From Pedobacter sp. MC2016-14 (GTDB lineage: Bacteria > Bacteroidota > Bacteroidia > Sphingobacteriales > Sphingobacteriaceae), in assembly GCF_020991475.1 (NCBI RefSeq), contig NZ_JAJMPA010000002.1:434001-498000 (forward strand): 64,000 nt of DNA. Reading direction: 5' to 3'. Both the position numbers and the translations under genes were made by a program. The number at the start of each line of letters is the position of its first letter. Positions within the stretch are counted from its first letter, which is position 1. The notes beneath the pieces are model-generated. The model searched no databases, was not told where the DNA came from, and worked only from the letters and a program-made list of their open reading frames with translations. Below are positions 25,217-34,132 of the stretch, one piece after another.

Positions 25217-25879
25217 ATGAAAGCTAAAACTCTTGGACTTATCCATACTTCAGCCACGCTGGTGCCTGTTTTCCAAAACCTTTGTACGCAATACCTTCCT
25301 GATGTGAAGGTGTTTAATATTGTTGACGATAGCCTGATTAAGGATGTTATTGCCCGGAACGAGCTGACAAAACTGACTTCCAGACGTGTCGTAGATTACG
25401 TAGGTTCTGCGGAAGCTGCCGGTGCAGATTTTATCCTGGTTACCTGCTCCTCTATTGGTGCTGCTATAGAAGCTGCAGCGGAATTGACTGGCGTACCAGT
25501 ATTACGCGTAGACCAACCGATGGCTGATCTAGCTGTAAAAACGGGAAAAAGGATTGGCGTAATTGCAACCCTGCCTACTACGTTAGGACCAACGAGCGAT
25601 CTGGTAAAACGCCGTGCAATATTGGCAGGAAAAGAAATTGAATTGACTTCAAAGCTTTGTGATGGTGCCTTTGAGGCTTTAATGAGCGGTAATGCAGCGC
25701 AACATGATGAAATGGTAGCTAAAGCATTGATAGAACTATCTGCTGTAGTAGACGTAATCGTGTTGGCACAGGCTTCCATGTCGCGCGTGGTAGATGGTCT
25801 TTCGGAAGAGCAGAAAAGAATTCCTATTCTTGCCAGTCCGGCACTTGCCATTCAACATATTGCTGATTTACTTAAATAG
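25217..25879 (+). CDS. Asp/Glu racemase-superfamily protein with a single catalytic Cys
   Basis: A 220-residue protein of the aspartate/glutamate/hydantoin racemase fold. The first catalytic cysteine is present (C77 in LVTCSSIGAA). At the place of the second, where racemases read 'LGCT', this protein reads LAQASMSRV (about residues 183-191), with no cysteine; C148 lies elsewhere. Two-base racemisation is therefore unlikely. Single-cysteine relatives such as arylmalonate decarboxylase do decarboxylation or proton transfer. It lies 26 bases after the kinase and before a BASS-type carrier, so an isomerase or decarboxylase step on an acid intermediate is plausible, but unproven. Confidence 0.75.
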   Translation: MKAKTLGLIHTSATLVPVFQNLCTQYLPDVKVFNIVDDSLIKDVIARNELTKLTSRRVVDYVGSAEAAGADFILVTCSSIGAAIEAAAELTGVPVLRVDQPMADLAVKTGKRIGVIATLPTTLGPTSDLVKRRAILAGKEIELTSKLCDGAFEALMSGNAAQHDEMVAKALIELSAVVDVIVLAQASMSRVVDGLSEEQKRIPILASPALAIQHIADLLK

Positions 25880-25886
25880 CTAAGTG

Positions 25887-27206
25887 ATGAACAGTTTCCG
25901 CAGACTTTGTCTGCTGATCAGTGTGCTGGCTTTGCTGGCGCTGGTTATAGGATTATTTCGTTCAAACATGGCCTTATGGCAACCCTCGGCGGTTATTTTA
26001 GCGGTAAGTTTTGCCATTGGGATCGGCGTGCTTGAATCTTTAAAAAACTACCAGTACACCGCCTGGATTATTACAGCGGTGGTAGTGGGAATGCTATATC
26101 CTGCTGCCTTTTTAAAATGGGGAGAGGTAGACCTTCGTAATAAATGGTTAATCCTTGTGGTGGTGCAAATGGTGATGTTTGGGATGGGGATCCAGATGAG
26201 TTTAAAAGACTTTTCTGGATTGGCAAGTACTGGAAAAGGGATTTTAATTGGCTTGTTATGTCACTTTTCTATTATGCCCCTGATGGGGTTTTTACTTACC
26301 CGCATCTTTCATTTTGAAACTGAAATTGCGGCAGGGATCATTTTGATTGGCTCCTGCTCCAGTGGATTGGCTTCTAATGTAATGGTGTACATTGCAAGGG
26401 CAAATTTGGTGCTCTCGGTAGCAGTAACCGCAATGGCTACGTTGATTGCACCTTTTATGACACCTTTACTCATGAAATTGCTGGCTGGTACGTTGATAGA
26501 CATCAAGTTCTTTAACATGATGATGGAAATTATTAAAATTGTAATTGTACCTATAGGGGCAGCATTGGTGCATGATTATTTAAAAACCGCATCTCCAAAA
26601 GGCTGGAAAAAGATACAGTTGATATCGGTGATTTGTGCTATTTGGCTTGTTGCATTGCCTTTTGGTTTGTGGAGTGCATTGCAAAGCCGGTTATCTGAAG
26701 ATGCCATGTCATCTATAGAGATATTGAGTTTCTTTGCCGGAGCACTACTTACAGGTTTATTTTATCATGTGTGTACCCGTAAATTTCATCAGCTGGATGG
26801 TATCATGCCTTATTTATCTATGTTTGGAATTGTATATTTTACCACAGTTACAACGGCCGCGGGGAGGGACAATTTATTAAAAGTTGGCTTTCTGCTGTTT
26901 CTGGCATCGGTAATCCATAATGGTGCTGGATATTTGTTTGGGTATTTACTAAGCCGTATTTTTGGTCTTGACAAAAAATCTTCACGTACCGTGGCTTTTG
27001 AGGTTGGATTGCAAAATGGAGGGATGGCTTCTGGTTTGGCAGGTTCAATGGGTAAATTGGGGACTGTGGGACTTGCCTCAGCTGTATTCAGTCCCTGGAT
27101 GAACATCTCTGGGTCTATATTGGCCAACTATTGGAGGAGAAAAGCTTTAAAAGAAGAAGAGGAAGAATTACAAAAATCTTTACAACATACAAATGAAACC
27201 ATTTAG
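25887..27206 (+). CDS. BASS-family (bile acid:Na+ symporter-like) organic-anion carrier
   Basis: A polytopic membrane protein of about 439 residues with ten or so hydrophobic segments. The two crossover motifs of the BASS fold are visible: GSCSSGLASNVMVYIARAN and EVGLQNGGMASGLAG. A GTG three bases upstream (25884) is also possible as start. Family members carry bile acids, pantothenate, pyruvate and other organic anions with sodium. Here it could import or export an acid of the pathway. Its 3' end overlaps the esterase gene by 14 bases. Substrate is unknown. Confidence 0.85.
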   Translation: MNSFRRLCLLISVLALLALVIGLFRSNMALWQPSAVILAVSFAIGIGVLESLKNYQYTAWIITAVVVGMLYPAAFLKWGEVDLRNKWLILVVVQMVMFGMGIQMSLKDFSGLASTGKGILIGLLCHFSIMPLMGFLLTRIFHFETEIAAGIILIGSCSSGLASNVMVYIARANLVLSVAVTAMATLIAPFMTPLLMKLLAGTLIDIKFFNMMMEIIKIVIVPIGAALVHDYLKTASPKGWKKIQLISVICAIWLVALPFGLWSALQSRLSEDAMSSIEILSFFAGALLTGLFYHVCTRKFHQLDGIMPYLSMFGIVYFTTVTTAAGRDNLLKVGFLLFLASVIHNGAGYLFGYLLSRIFGLDKKSSRTVAFEVGLQNGGMASGLAGSMGKLGTVGLASAVFSPWMNISGSILANYWRRKALKEEEEELQKSLQHTNETI

Positions 27207-28638
27207 ACGTGCTTTGCTGACATCGGTAATTGCTACTTTACTCCTTAACTTTCAGTTTGCAACTGTGCTTGCAGAAGTAAAACCAGCAGCTATTTTTACA
27301 GATCATATGGTGCTTCAGCAAAATAGCAATGTGGCCATATGGGGTTGGGCGAAAGCCAATACAGCTATAAAATTGGTGACTTCCTGGAACAATAAAAAAT
27401 ATGCTGTAAAGTCTGATGAAGCCGGAAAGTGGAAGCTCAAAGTAAGTACCCCTGCCGCAGGTGGTCCGTATGAGATTAGCATTAGCGATGGTGAAGTCCT
27501 TAAATTAAAGGATATTCTGATTGGGGAGGTTTGGTTTTGCGGAGGACAATCAAATATGGAAATGCCCATGAAAGGATTTAAGGGGCAGCCAATAATCGGT
27601 TCAAATGAAGATGTATTAAAGTCATCAAATGATAAGATCCGGTTGTACACTGTTCCACGCTCTTCCATAACCGCACGACAAGAAAATAGTAAGTCATCTG
27701 TATGGAAGGCTGCCGGTCCGGAATCTGTAGTTAATTTTAGTGCAACAGCATATTATTTTGGCCAGCTATTGACAGAGCTATTGCATGTACCAGTAGGATT
27801 AATCAACGACAGCTACGGAGGATCGTCAATAGAAGCCTGGATGTCTCCCGAGGCGTTGAAAAAATATCCGGAGATTAAAATACCTGCTAAGGCCGATACG
27901 ATAAAAGAAGTTAGCCGCACACCTACCACTTTATATAATGGCATGTTATACCCTGTAGTTGGATACGGCATCAAAGGAGCCATTTGGTACCAGGGAGAGT
28001 CTAATTATGAGCGTCCTTTTCAATATGAAAGTTTATTCCCTGATTTGGTAAGCGAATGGCGTGCTCATTGGGGATTAGGAGATTTTCCGTTTTACTTTGC
28101 CCAGATTGCGCCGTATAACTATAAACAACTTCCCGCTGCTGCAGATAAATTAAATGCTGCTTTTTTAAGAGATGCTCAGCGAAAATCAGTTGCCAGAATC
28201 TCTAATTCGGGAATGGCTGTTTTGATGGATGTTGGTGAAGAAAATTGTATTCATCCGTCAAATAAAAAGCAGGGTGGGCATAGGTTGGCTTATCAGGCAT
28301 TGGCGCTTACTTATGGAATAAAAGGTTTTGGATATACAAGTCCCGAATTTGATACTTTAACAATTGATGGATCAACGGCCATAGTCAAATTCAAGATGGC
28401 TGCAAATGGAATGACATCATTTGGGAAAACGTTGAAATTGTTTGAGCTGGCCGGTGCTGACAAGAAGTTTTATCCGGCAAGTGCAAAGTTATCTGGCAGT
28501 AGTGTTACCCTTACCTGTGATCAGGTGAAAAATCCGGTTGCGGTGCGCTATGCATTTAAAGATTTTGTGGTTGGCGATTTGTTTAGCAATGAAGGTTTAC
28601 CAGTATCTTCTTTTCGTACAGACAATTGGGAAAATTAA
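27193..28638 (+). CDS. Secreted carbohydrate O-acetylesterase (sialate O-acetylesterase/SASA type)
   Basis: A 481-residue exported SGNH-like esterase that would strip O-acetyl groups from glycans so that the glycosidases can act. Signal peptide ends about TVLA. Motifs: FCGGQSNMEMPM with the nucleophile S120, NDSYGGSSIEAWM, AIWYQGESN, and the C-terminal His H354 in NCIHPSNK. Two residues before that His most members have Asp (DIHP); here it is Cys352, so the charge relay may be different. In pectic clusters this family commonly removes acetyl from rhamnogalacturonans. The start overlaps the transporter gene by 14 bases. Confidence 0.85.
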   Translation: MKPFRRALLTSVIATLLLNFQFATVLAEVKPAAIFTDHMVLQQNSNVAIWGWAKANTAIKLVTSWNNKKYAVKSDEAGKWKLKVSTPAAGGPYEISISDGEVLKLKDILIGEVWFCGGQSNMEMPMKGFKGQPIIGSNEDVLKSSNDKIRLYTVPRSSITARQENSKSSVWKAAGPESVVNFSATAYYFGQLLTELLHVPVGLINDSYGGSSIEAWMSPEALKKYPEIKIPAKADTIKEVSRTPTTLYNGMLYPVVGYGIKGAIWYQGESNYERPFQYESLFPDLVSEWRAHWGLGDFPFYFAQIAPYNYKQLPAAADKLNAAFLRDAQRKSVARISNSGMAVLMDVGEENCIHPSNKKQGGHRLAYQALALTYGIKGFGYTSPEFDTLTIDGSTAIVKFKMAANGMTSFGKTLKLFELAGADKKFYPASAKLSGSSVTLTCDQVKNPVAVRYAFKDFVVGDLFSNEGLPVSSFRTDNWEN

Positions 28639-28643
28639 TTAAA

Positions 28644-30947
28644 ATGTGGAGATATAGCTTTGTCATTTGGAGTGTTTTATTATCGGGATTACTGGCTGGA
28701 CATTCTAAAGCTCAGGATAAGGAATGGAATGGTAACAACGTAGTTTGGAACAGCCAAAGTAAAAACAGCGGGGCATCTATGCCATGTGGTGCTGGAGATA
28801 TCGGCTTGAACGTATGGGTAGAAAAAGGTGAATTACTTTTTTATATGTCCAGAAGTGGTACGTTTGATGCAAATAATACACTATTGAAACTGGGTAGGAT
28901 GAGGGTTAAATTAAGTCCGAATCCGTTTGAAGGCAATACCTTTAGGCAAGAACTGGTTTTAAAAGATGGATATGTAAAAATTACCGGGTCTAAAGGTAAA
29001 TTGTCTGCCGGGGTACAGGTTTGGGTAGATGTATTTAATCCTGTAATTCACGTGGACGTGACTTCTAATGCCAATATGCATGTGGAAGCTGGATATGAAA
29101 GCTGGCGGTTTGCAGACAGAATAACGAAAGGCAAAGAAAACAATCAGAACAGTTATAAATGGGCTCCGCAGGGACTGGTAAAGACAGCGAAAGACAGTAT
29201 TGCATTTAGCAATAACAGCATAGTATTTTATCACCAGGTAAAGGGGACCACGGCCTTTGATATTACGGTTAAGCAGCAGGGATTGGAGAATTATAAGGCA
29301 AAATTGTTTAATCCGCTCAATGAACTTGTTTTTGGTGGCGCTGTTCAAGGAAAAGGTATGATTCCGGGAGGATATTACGATGGAGTGTATGAAGGGACAC
29401 CATTTAAAGGATGGAAAATAAAAACTTCGACAGCATCTCGTAGTCATTCATTTACCGTTGCTTTGCAAACTAAAAATTCCAGTTTGCCTGTGTGGAAAAG
29501 CGGACTGGAAAAAGACATCAAAAAATCTGCTCAGTCTAATAAAGCGAGTAGAGCATGGTGGAATGCCTATTGGGAAAGAAGTTATATTTTTATCCACTCT
29601 GAACAAGAGAAAGATAGTCTGGTAGCTCAGGCCAGCAAGAACTATCAATTGTTTAGGTATATGCTGGGCTGTAATGCTTTTGGGAAATATCCAACAAAAT
29701 TTAACGGGGGATTATTTACTACCGATCCGGCATTGACGGATAGTACCTTGAATTATACACCTGATTTTAGAAATTGGGGCGGAGGAACGCATACGGCACA
29801 AAACCAGCGTTTGGTTTACTGGCCGATGTTAAAGAGCGGTGATGTAGATATGATGCGTCCGCAGTTTGATTTTTACGAACATTTGTTAAAAAATGCTGAA
29901 TTAAGAACATCAGTCTACTGGGGGCATAATGGAGCCAGTTTTACAGAACAACTAGAGAACTTTGGCTTGCCAAATCCTGCCGAATATGGATGGAAAAGAC
30001 CTGTTGGTTACGATATGGGGATGGAGTACAATGCCTGGCTGGAATACGAATGGGATACAGTACTGGAGTTTTGTATGATGATGCTGGAAACAGAAAGTTA
30101 TGCTGGTAAAGACCTCCAACCACACCTGCCATTTATAGAGAGCTGTCTTACTTTTTTTGATGAGCATTATACATACCTGGCTAAAAAAAGAGGGAGCAAA
30201 GGTTTAGATGCAAATGGACACCTTGTTCTTTATCCCGGTTCTGCCGCTGAAACGTATAAAATGACCTACAATTCTACTTCTACCATAGCGGCCTTAAAAA
30301 CTGTTTTAAATCGTTTATTAGAATGGTCTGGCTCATCCGAATTGCAGAAGAAAACATGGCAACAAATGCTGCAACGGATTCCGCCAATTAATTTTAGAGA
30401 ATTTAACGGGCATCCAACCATTTCGCCTGCAAAATCATGGGAGCGGGTAAATAATACCGAAAGTCCGCAATTGTATCCTGTGTTTCCATGGGGAATTTAT
30501 GGCTTGGGTAAACCTGGACTGGATACTGCTATAAATACGTTTAAATATGATCCGGATGTATTGAAATTTAAAAGCCACATTGGTTGGAAACAGGATGCTG
30601 TTTTTGCTGCGAGGCTGGGGCTTACTTCAGAGGCATCGATACTTACCCTGCAAAAGTTAAAAGATTCTGGGAGGCGTTTTCCTGCATTTTGGGGGCCTGG
30701 TTTTGATTGGGTACCTGATCATAATTGGGGAGGATCTGGAATGATTGCCCTGCAGGAAATGCTGCTCCAAAGCAACGGTAGGAAGATTTATCTTTTTCCT
30801 TCCTGGCCAAAAGAATGGAATGTGCATTTTAAATTGCATGCCCCATACCAAACTACCATTGAAGGAGTTTTAAAGGATGGGACAGTTAAAGAATTGAAGG
30901 TAATTCCTGAATCCCGGAGAAAAGACATAGAATTATGGATCAAATAA
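28644..30947 (+). CDS. Secreted DUF5703 protein, GH95-like (alpha/alpha)6 barrel
   Basis: A 767-residue exported protein; the ATG at 28644 gives a signal peptide ending in HSKAQ, whereas the TTG at 28626 lies in the esterase gene. The N-terminal beta-sandwich carries the DUF5703 pattern VVWNSQSKNSGASMPCGAGD (about residues 30-50), and residues 300-700 form an alpha-rich barrel with YWGHNGASFTEQ, reminiscent of GH95/GH65-type enzymes. No activity is established for this family that I know of. It is probably a glycosidase for one linkage of the same glycan. Six bases follow the esterase stop. Confidence 0.7.
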   Translation: MWRYSFVIWSVLLSGLLAGHSKAQDKEWNGNNVVWNSQSKNSGASMPCGAGDIGLNVWVEKGELLFYMSRSGTFDANNTLLKLGRMRVKLSPNPFEGNTFRQELVLKDGYVKITGSKGKLSAGVQVWVDVFNPVIHVDVTSNANMHVEAGYESWRFADRITKGKENNQNSYKWAPQGLVKTAKDSIAFSNNSIVFYHQVKGTTAFDITVKQQGLENYKAKLFNPLNELVFGGAVQGKGMIPGGYYDGVYEGTPFKGWKIKTSTASRSHSFTVALQTKNSSLPVWKSGLEKDIKKSAQSNKASRAWWNAYWERSYIFIHSEQEKDSLVAQASKNYQLFRYMLGCNAFGKYPTKFNGGLFTTDPALTDSTLNYTPDFRNWGGGTHTAQNQRLVYWPMLKSGDVDMMRPQFDFYEHLLKNAELRTSVYWGHNGASFTEQLENFGLPNPAEYGWKRPVGYDMGMEYNAWLEYEWDTVLEFCMMMLETESYAGKDLQPHLPFIESCLTFFDEHYTYLAKKRGSKGLDANGHLVLYPGSAAETYKMTYNSTSTIAALKTVLNRLLEWSGSSELQKKTWQQMLQRIPPINFREFNGHPTISPAKSWERVNNTESPQLYPVFPWGIYGLGKPGLDTAINTFKYDPDVLKFKSHIGWKQDAVFAARLGLTSEASILTLQKLKDSGRRFPAFWGPGFDWVPDHNWGGSGMIALQEMLLQSNGRKIYLFPSWPKEWNVHFKLHAPYQTTIEGVLKDGTVKELKVIPESRRKDIELWIK

Positions 30948-31028
30948 GCCCGGCAACGATTGCGCATTATTTGATCTTTTAGCTTCTATAAATGTGATGA
31001 ACTGATTAGCATTGTAACAAATAAAAAT

Positions 31029-32204
31029 ATGAAGAAATCCATTATTATACTTGCCAGAACTGGCTTGTTTATGCTCTTGCTGAATGCAGGAAATGTATTC
31101 GGCCAGCAAAGACTATCTGAGCAAATGGCCGCGACCGCCATGGAAATCTGGCAGGAAGGTCCGCCAAGATGGTCATACGACCAAGGTGTTGTTTTAGATG
31201 GTATTGAAGGACTTTGGAGAAGGACTGGATATGAAAACTATTTCCTCTTTATTCAAAAAAGTATGGATAAATTTATATCTGCTGATGGCGAAATTGCGAC
31301 CTATCAGCAGGACCACTTCAATATTGATAACGTTAAAAACGGACGTTCACTACTTACTTTATATAAGACAACTGGTCAGCAAAAATATTTAACCGCAGCA
31401 ACGCTGTTATGGAAACAACTGCACATTCAGCCCCGTACTAAATCCGGGGGCTTTTGGCACAAAAAGATTTACCCTAACCAAATGTGGCTTGATGGCTTGT
31501 ATATGGGGCAACCGTTTTACGCAGAGTATGCTGCTATGGTAAAAGATACCGCAGCATTTAATGATATTGCCAATCAATTTATTTTGATGGAAAGCCGTTC
31601 AAGAGATAAGAAAACCGGTTTAATGTATCATGGATGGGACGAATCTAAAACTCAAAAATGGGCAGATAGCGTTACGGGACTTTCACCGCATGTGTGGGCA
31701 AGGGCAATGGGCTGGTACGGTATGGCACTTGTAGAGGTATTGGATAACTTTCCGGCAAACCATCCCAAAAGAAAGGAACTACTGGCTATTTTAAACCGTT
31801 TTGCAAAAGCTGTGAAAAAGGTTCAGGACAAAAAAACAGGAGTATGGTTTGACATCCTGGATCGCCCAAAAGATAAAGGCAATTATTTTGAATCATCAGC
31901 CTCAAGCATGTTTGTTTATGCATTTGCAAAAGGAGCCAGGCAAGGTTACTTACCTGCTGCTTACCTCAAAGCTGCAAACAAAGGCTACAAAGGGATTAAA
32001 AAAGAATTTATAGCGCAACGTGCTGCAGGTAAGGTGAACTTGAAGGGCACAGTAAGTGTATCTGGATTGGGTGGCAAGCCTTACCGCGATGGCAGCTATG
32101 CGTATTACATGAGCGAAAAGGTAATTACCAATGACCCTAAAGGTGTTGGTGCATTTATCCTTGCCGCTAACCAAATTGAAGAGGCTGCGCAGGCCGTAAA
32201 ATAA
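31029..32204 (+). CDS. Secreted GH105-type unsaturated uronyl hydrolase
   Basis: A 391-residue (alpha/alpha)6-barrel enzyme, close to YteR, that hydrolyses 4,5-unsaturated uronic acids left by lyases. Signal peptide ends VFGQ. The catalytic Asp is D155 in NQMWLDGLYMGQP, equivalent to D143 of YteR, and HVWARAMGWYGMALVEVLD and YFESSASSMFVYA are family-typical. Its presence indicates that uronates are part of the target glycan and that a lyase acts on it, though no lyase is in the window. An 81-base gap precedes it, the largest in the cluster, so an extra promoter there is possible though none is clear. Confidence 0.9.
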   Translation: MKKSIIILARTGLFMLLLNAGNVFGQQRLSEQMAATAMEIWQEGPPRWSYDQGVVLDGIEGLWRRTGYENYFLFIQKSMDKFISADGEIATYQQDHFNIDNVKNGRSLLTLYKTTGQQKYLTAATLLWKQLHIQPRTKSGGFWHKKIYPNQMWLDGLYMGQPFYAEYAAMVKDTAAFNDIANQFILMESRSRDKKTGLMYHGWDESKTQKWADSVTGLSPHVWARAMGWYGMALVEVLDNFPANHPKRKELLAILNRFAKAVKKVQDKKTGVWFDILDRPKDKGNYFESSASSMFVYAFAKGARQGYLPAAYLKAANKGYKGIKKEFIAQRAAGKVNLKGTVSVSGLGGKPYRDGSYAYYMSEKVITNDPKGVGAFILAANQIEEAAQAVK

Positions 32205-32223
32205 GATAAGCATTAAAATACAT

Positions 32224-33012
32224 ATGGACTTACAATTAAAAGAAAAAGTAATCATCATAACTGGCGGTGCCAAAGGAATAGGTAAAGGATTAGCAGAAGT
32301 TTTTGCTGCAGAAGGAGCGATCTCTGTGATTGTGGGCAGGAAAGCCGCAGATAATTTAAAAGCGGTTAGCGCCATTACAGAAAAAGGTGGACAAGCCTTT
32401 CAGGTTGAGGCTGAATTGAGTGATCCGGAAGCTTGTGAGCGCGCAGTAAATGCTATTGTTGCCCAGTTTGGAAGAATTGATGCACTGGTAAACAACGCTG
32501 GTGTAAATGATGGTGTAGGACTGGAAAGCGGTAATTACAAAGACTTTATGTCTTCTTTGCATAAAAATGTAGTACATTATTATATGATGGCTCATTTTGC
32601 TTTGCCAGAATTGAAGAAAAGCAAAGGTTCAATTTTAAATATTACCTCTAAAACTGCCGAAACAGGTCAGGGAAATACTTCTGCTTATGCAGCAGCAAAC
32701 GGGGGAAGAAATGCGCTGACCAGGGAATGGGCTGTTGAATTGCTTAAATATGGTATTAGGGTAAATGCAATAGTGGTAGCGGAATGCTGGACACCGGCTT
32801 ATGAAACCTGGATTGAAACCCTACCTGAAGCAGCGAGCAAGCTGGAAGAGATTACCAATAAAATCCCCTTGGAAAATAGAATGACTACCGCTGAGGAAAT
32901 TGCCAATATGGGCGCCTTTTTGGTATCGGCAAAATCAAGCCATACTACGGGACAAATTATCCATGTAGATGGAGGTTACGTGCATTTGGACAGGGCATTG
33001 GTAAATGCATAG
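32224..33012 (+). CDS. Short-chain dehydrogenase (SDR) with Asn in place of catalytic Lys
   Basis: A 262-residue cytoplasmic SDR with an intact cofactor motif GGAKGIGKGLAE, NNAG at 90-93 and catalytic Ser142 and Tyr155. The YxxxK motif reads Y155-A-A-A-N159: the codon AAC (32698-32700) replaces Lys. The following NALTREWAVELLKYGIRVN and AECWTP look like sugar-dehydrogenase SDRs (L-fucose/2-keto-3-deoxyfuconate type). It lies 19 bases after GH105 and before the Zn-ADH. The role is oxidation of a sugar or keto-acid by context; the Lys change may lower or alter catalysis. Confidence 0.88.
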   Translation: MDLQLKEKVIIITGGAKGIGKGLAEVFAAEGAISVIVGRKAADNLKAVSAITEKGGQAFQVEAELSDPEACERAVNAIVAQFGRIDALVNNAGVNDGVGLESGNYKDFMSSLHKNVVHYYMMAHFALPELKKSKGSILNITSKTAETGQGNTSAYAAANGGRNALTREWAVELLKYGIRVNAIVVAECWTPAYETWIETLPEAASKLEEITNKIPLENRMTTAEEIANMGAFLVSAKSSHTTGQIIHVDGGYVHLDRALVNA

Positions 33013-33041
33013 CCGTAATTTTAACTAACGCATTAAAAGAA

Positions 33042-34076
33042 ATGAATACTAGCGAAGAGATGAAAACTTTAGTCTGCACTACACCCGGAACGTTTGAGTA
33101 TAGTAAAGGAATAAAACCGGTGTTGACAAAAGGCAACGCCATTATAAAAATAAAAAGGATAGGGATTTGCGGAACGGACTTACATGCCTTTGAAGGTACA
33201 CAGCCTTTTTTTAATTATCCAAGAATATTGGGGCATGAACTTTCCGGAGAGCTTGTAGAAGCCGATGGTGCTGAAGGCTTTGAGCCTGGTGAAAAAGTAA
33301 CATTTATACCTTATTTTAATTGCGGCCATTGCATTGCCTGCCGTTCTGGTAAGCCCAACTGCTGTACAGATATTAAAGTATGTGGCGTACATGTAGATGG
33401 TGGAATGGTAGAATACCTATCTGTACCCTCCAGGACGCTGCTACATGGAGAAGGTTTGAGCTTTGACGAGCTGGCATTGGTAGAGCCATTAGCGATAGGT
33501 GCACATGGTGTTCGTCGCGCTGGTGTACAAAAAGACGAATTTGTATTGGTAATTGGTGCAGGTCCGATAGGCTTGGGTACGATGGAGTTTGCAAGAATTG
33601 CAGGTGCCAAAGTAATTGCACTGGACATCAATGAGGGACGTTTGCAGTTTTGCAAAGACAGGTTGAAAATTCCTTATGTAGTGAATGCACTGGCAGCTGA
33701 TGTGATGGAACAGTTAAAAGAAATTACCGGAGGTGATATGCCAACAGTTGTGATTGATGCTACCGGAAGCCTTAAGGCTATACAGAATGCTTTTCAATAC
33801 ATGGCACATGGCGCCCGGTTTGTGTTGATTGGGCTTCAAAAGGAAAATATAACTTTTAGTCATACAGAATTCCATAAAAGAGAAGCTACATTGATGAGTA
33901 GCCGCAACGCAACAACACAAGATTTTGAGCATGTGATCAAGTCAATGAAAAGTGGCCTGGTAGAGCCTACCAATTACATTACGCATAAGGTTCAGTTTGA
34001 AGAAGTAGCAGATGAATTTGAAAGCTGGCTTAACCCTGCTACAGGGGTTATTAAAGCAATGGTAGAGCTGAATTAA
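33042..34076 (+). CDS. Zinc-dependent alcohol/polyol dehydrogenase (MDR family)
   Basis: A 344-residue NAD(P)-dependent dehydrogenase. The catalytic zinc ligands are C43 in GICGTDLH and H65-E66 in GHE; the structural zinc cysteines are C94, C97, C100 and C107/C108. The Rossmann motif VIGAGPIGLGTMEFA is present. An internal ATG at 33060 would remove six residues and cannot be excluded as start. It ends the long catabolic cluster. Relatives oxidise sorbitol, galactitol, L-threonine or sugar acids; here an intermediate of rhamnose- or fucose-like sugar oxidation is a reasonable guess. Confidence 0.88.
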   Translation: MNTSEEMKTLVCTTPGTFEYSKGIKPVLTKGNAIIKIKRIGICGTDLHAFEGTQPFFNYPRILGHELSGELVEADGAEGFEPGEKVTFIPYFNCGHCIACRSGKPNCCTDIKVCGVHVDGGMVEYLSVPSRTLLHGEGLSFDELALVEPLAIGAHGVRRAGVQKDEFVLVIGAGPIGLGTMEFARIAGAKVIALDINEGRLQFCKDRLKIPYVVNALAADVMEQLKEITGGDMPTVVIDATGSLKAIQNAFQYMAHGARFVLIGLQKENITFSHTEFHKREATLMSSRNATTQDFEHVIKSMKSGLVEPTNYITHKVQFEEVADEFESWLNPATGVIKAMVELN

Positions 34077-34102
34077 ATTAACCTTCTTTCCTGAAATTTT
34101 GC

Positions 34103-34110
34103 TATTTTTG
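34103..34110 (+). promoter_or_regulatory. Probable -7 box (TATTTTTG) for the phosphomutase gene
   Basis: TATTTTTG matches the Bacteroidota vegetative -7 consensus TAnnTTTG exactly. It lies 22 bases before the TTG start at 34133. The -33 TTTG element is not obvious (a CTTTCC stretch lies at about the right place). It marks the end of the catabolic cluster and the start of an independently expressed housekeeping gene. Confidence 0.5.
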
Positions 34111-34132
34111 CAGTATAAATAACTCGAGTAAA

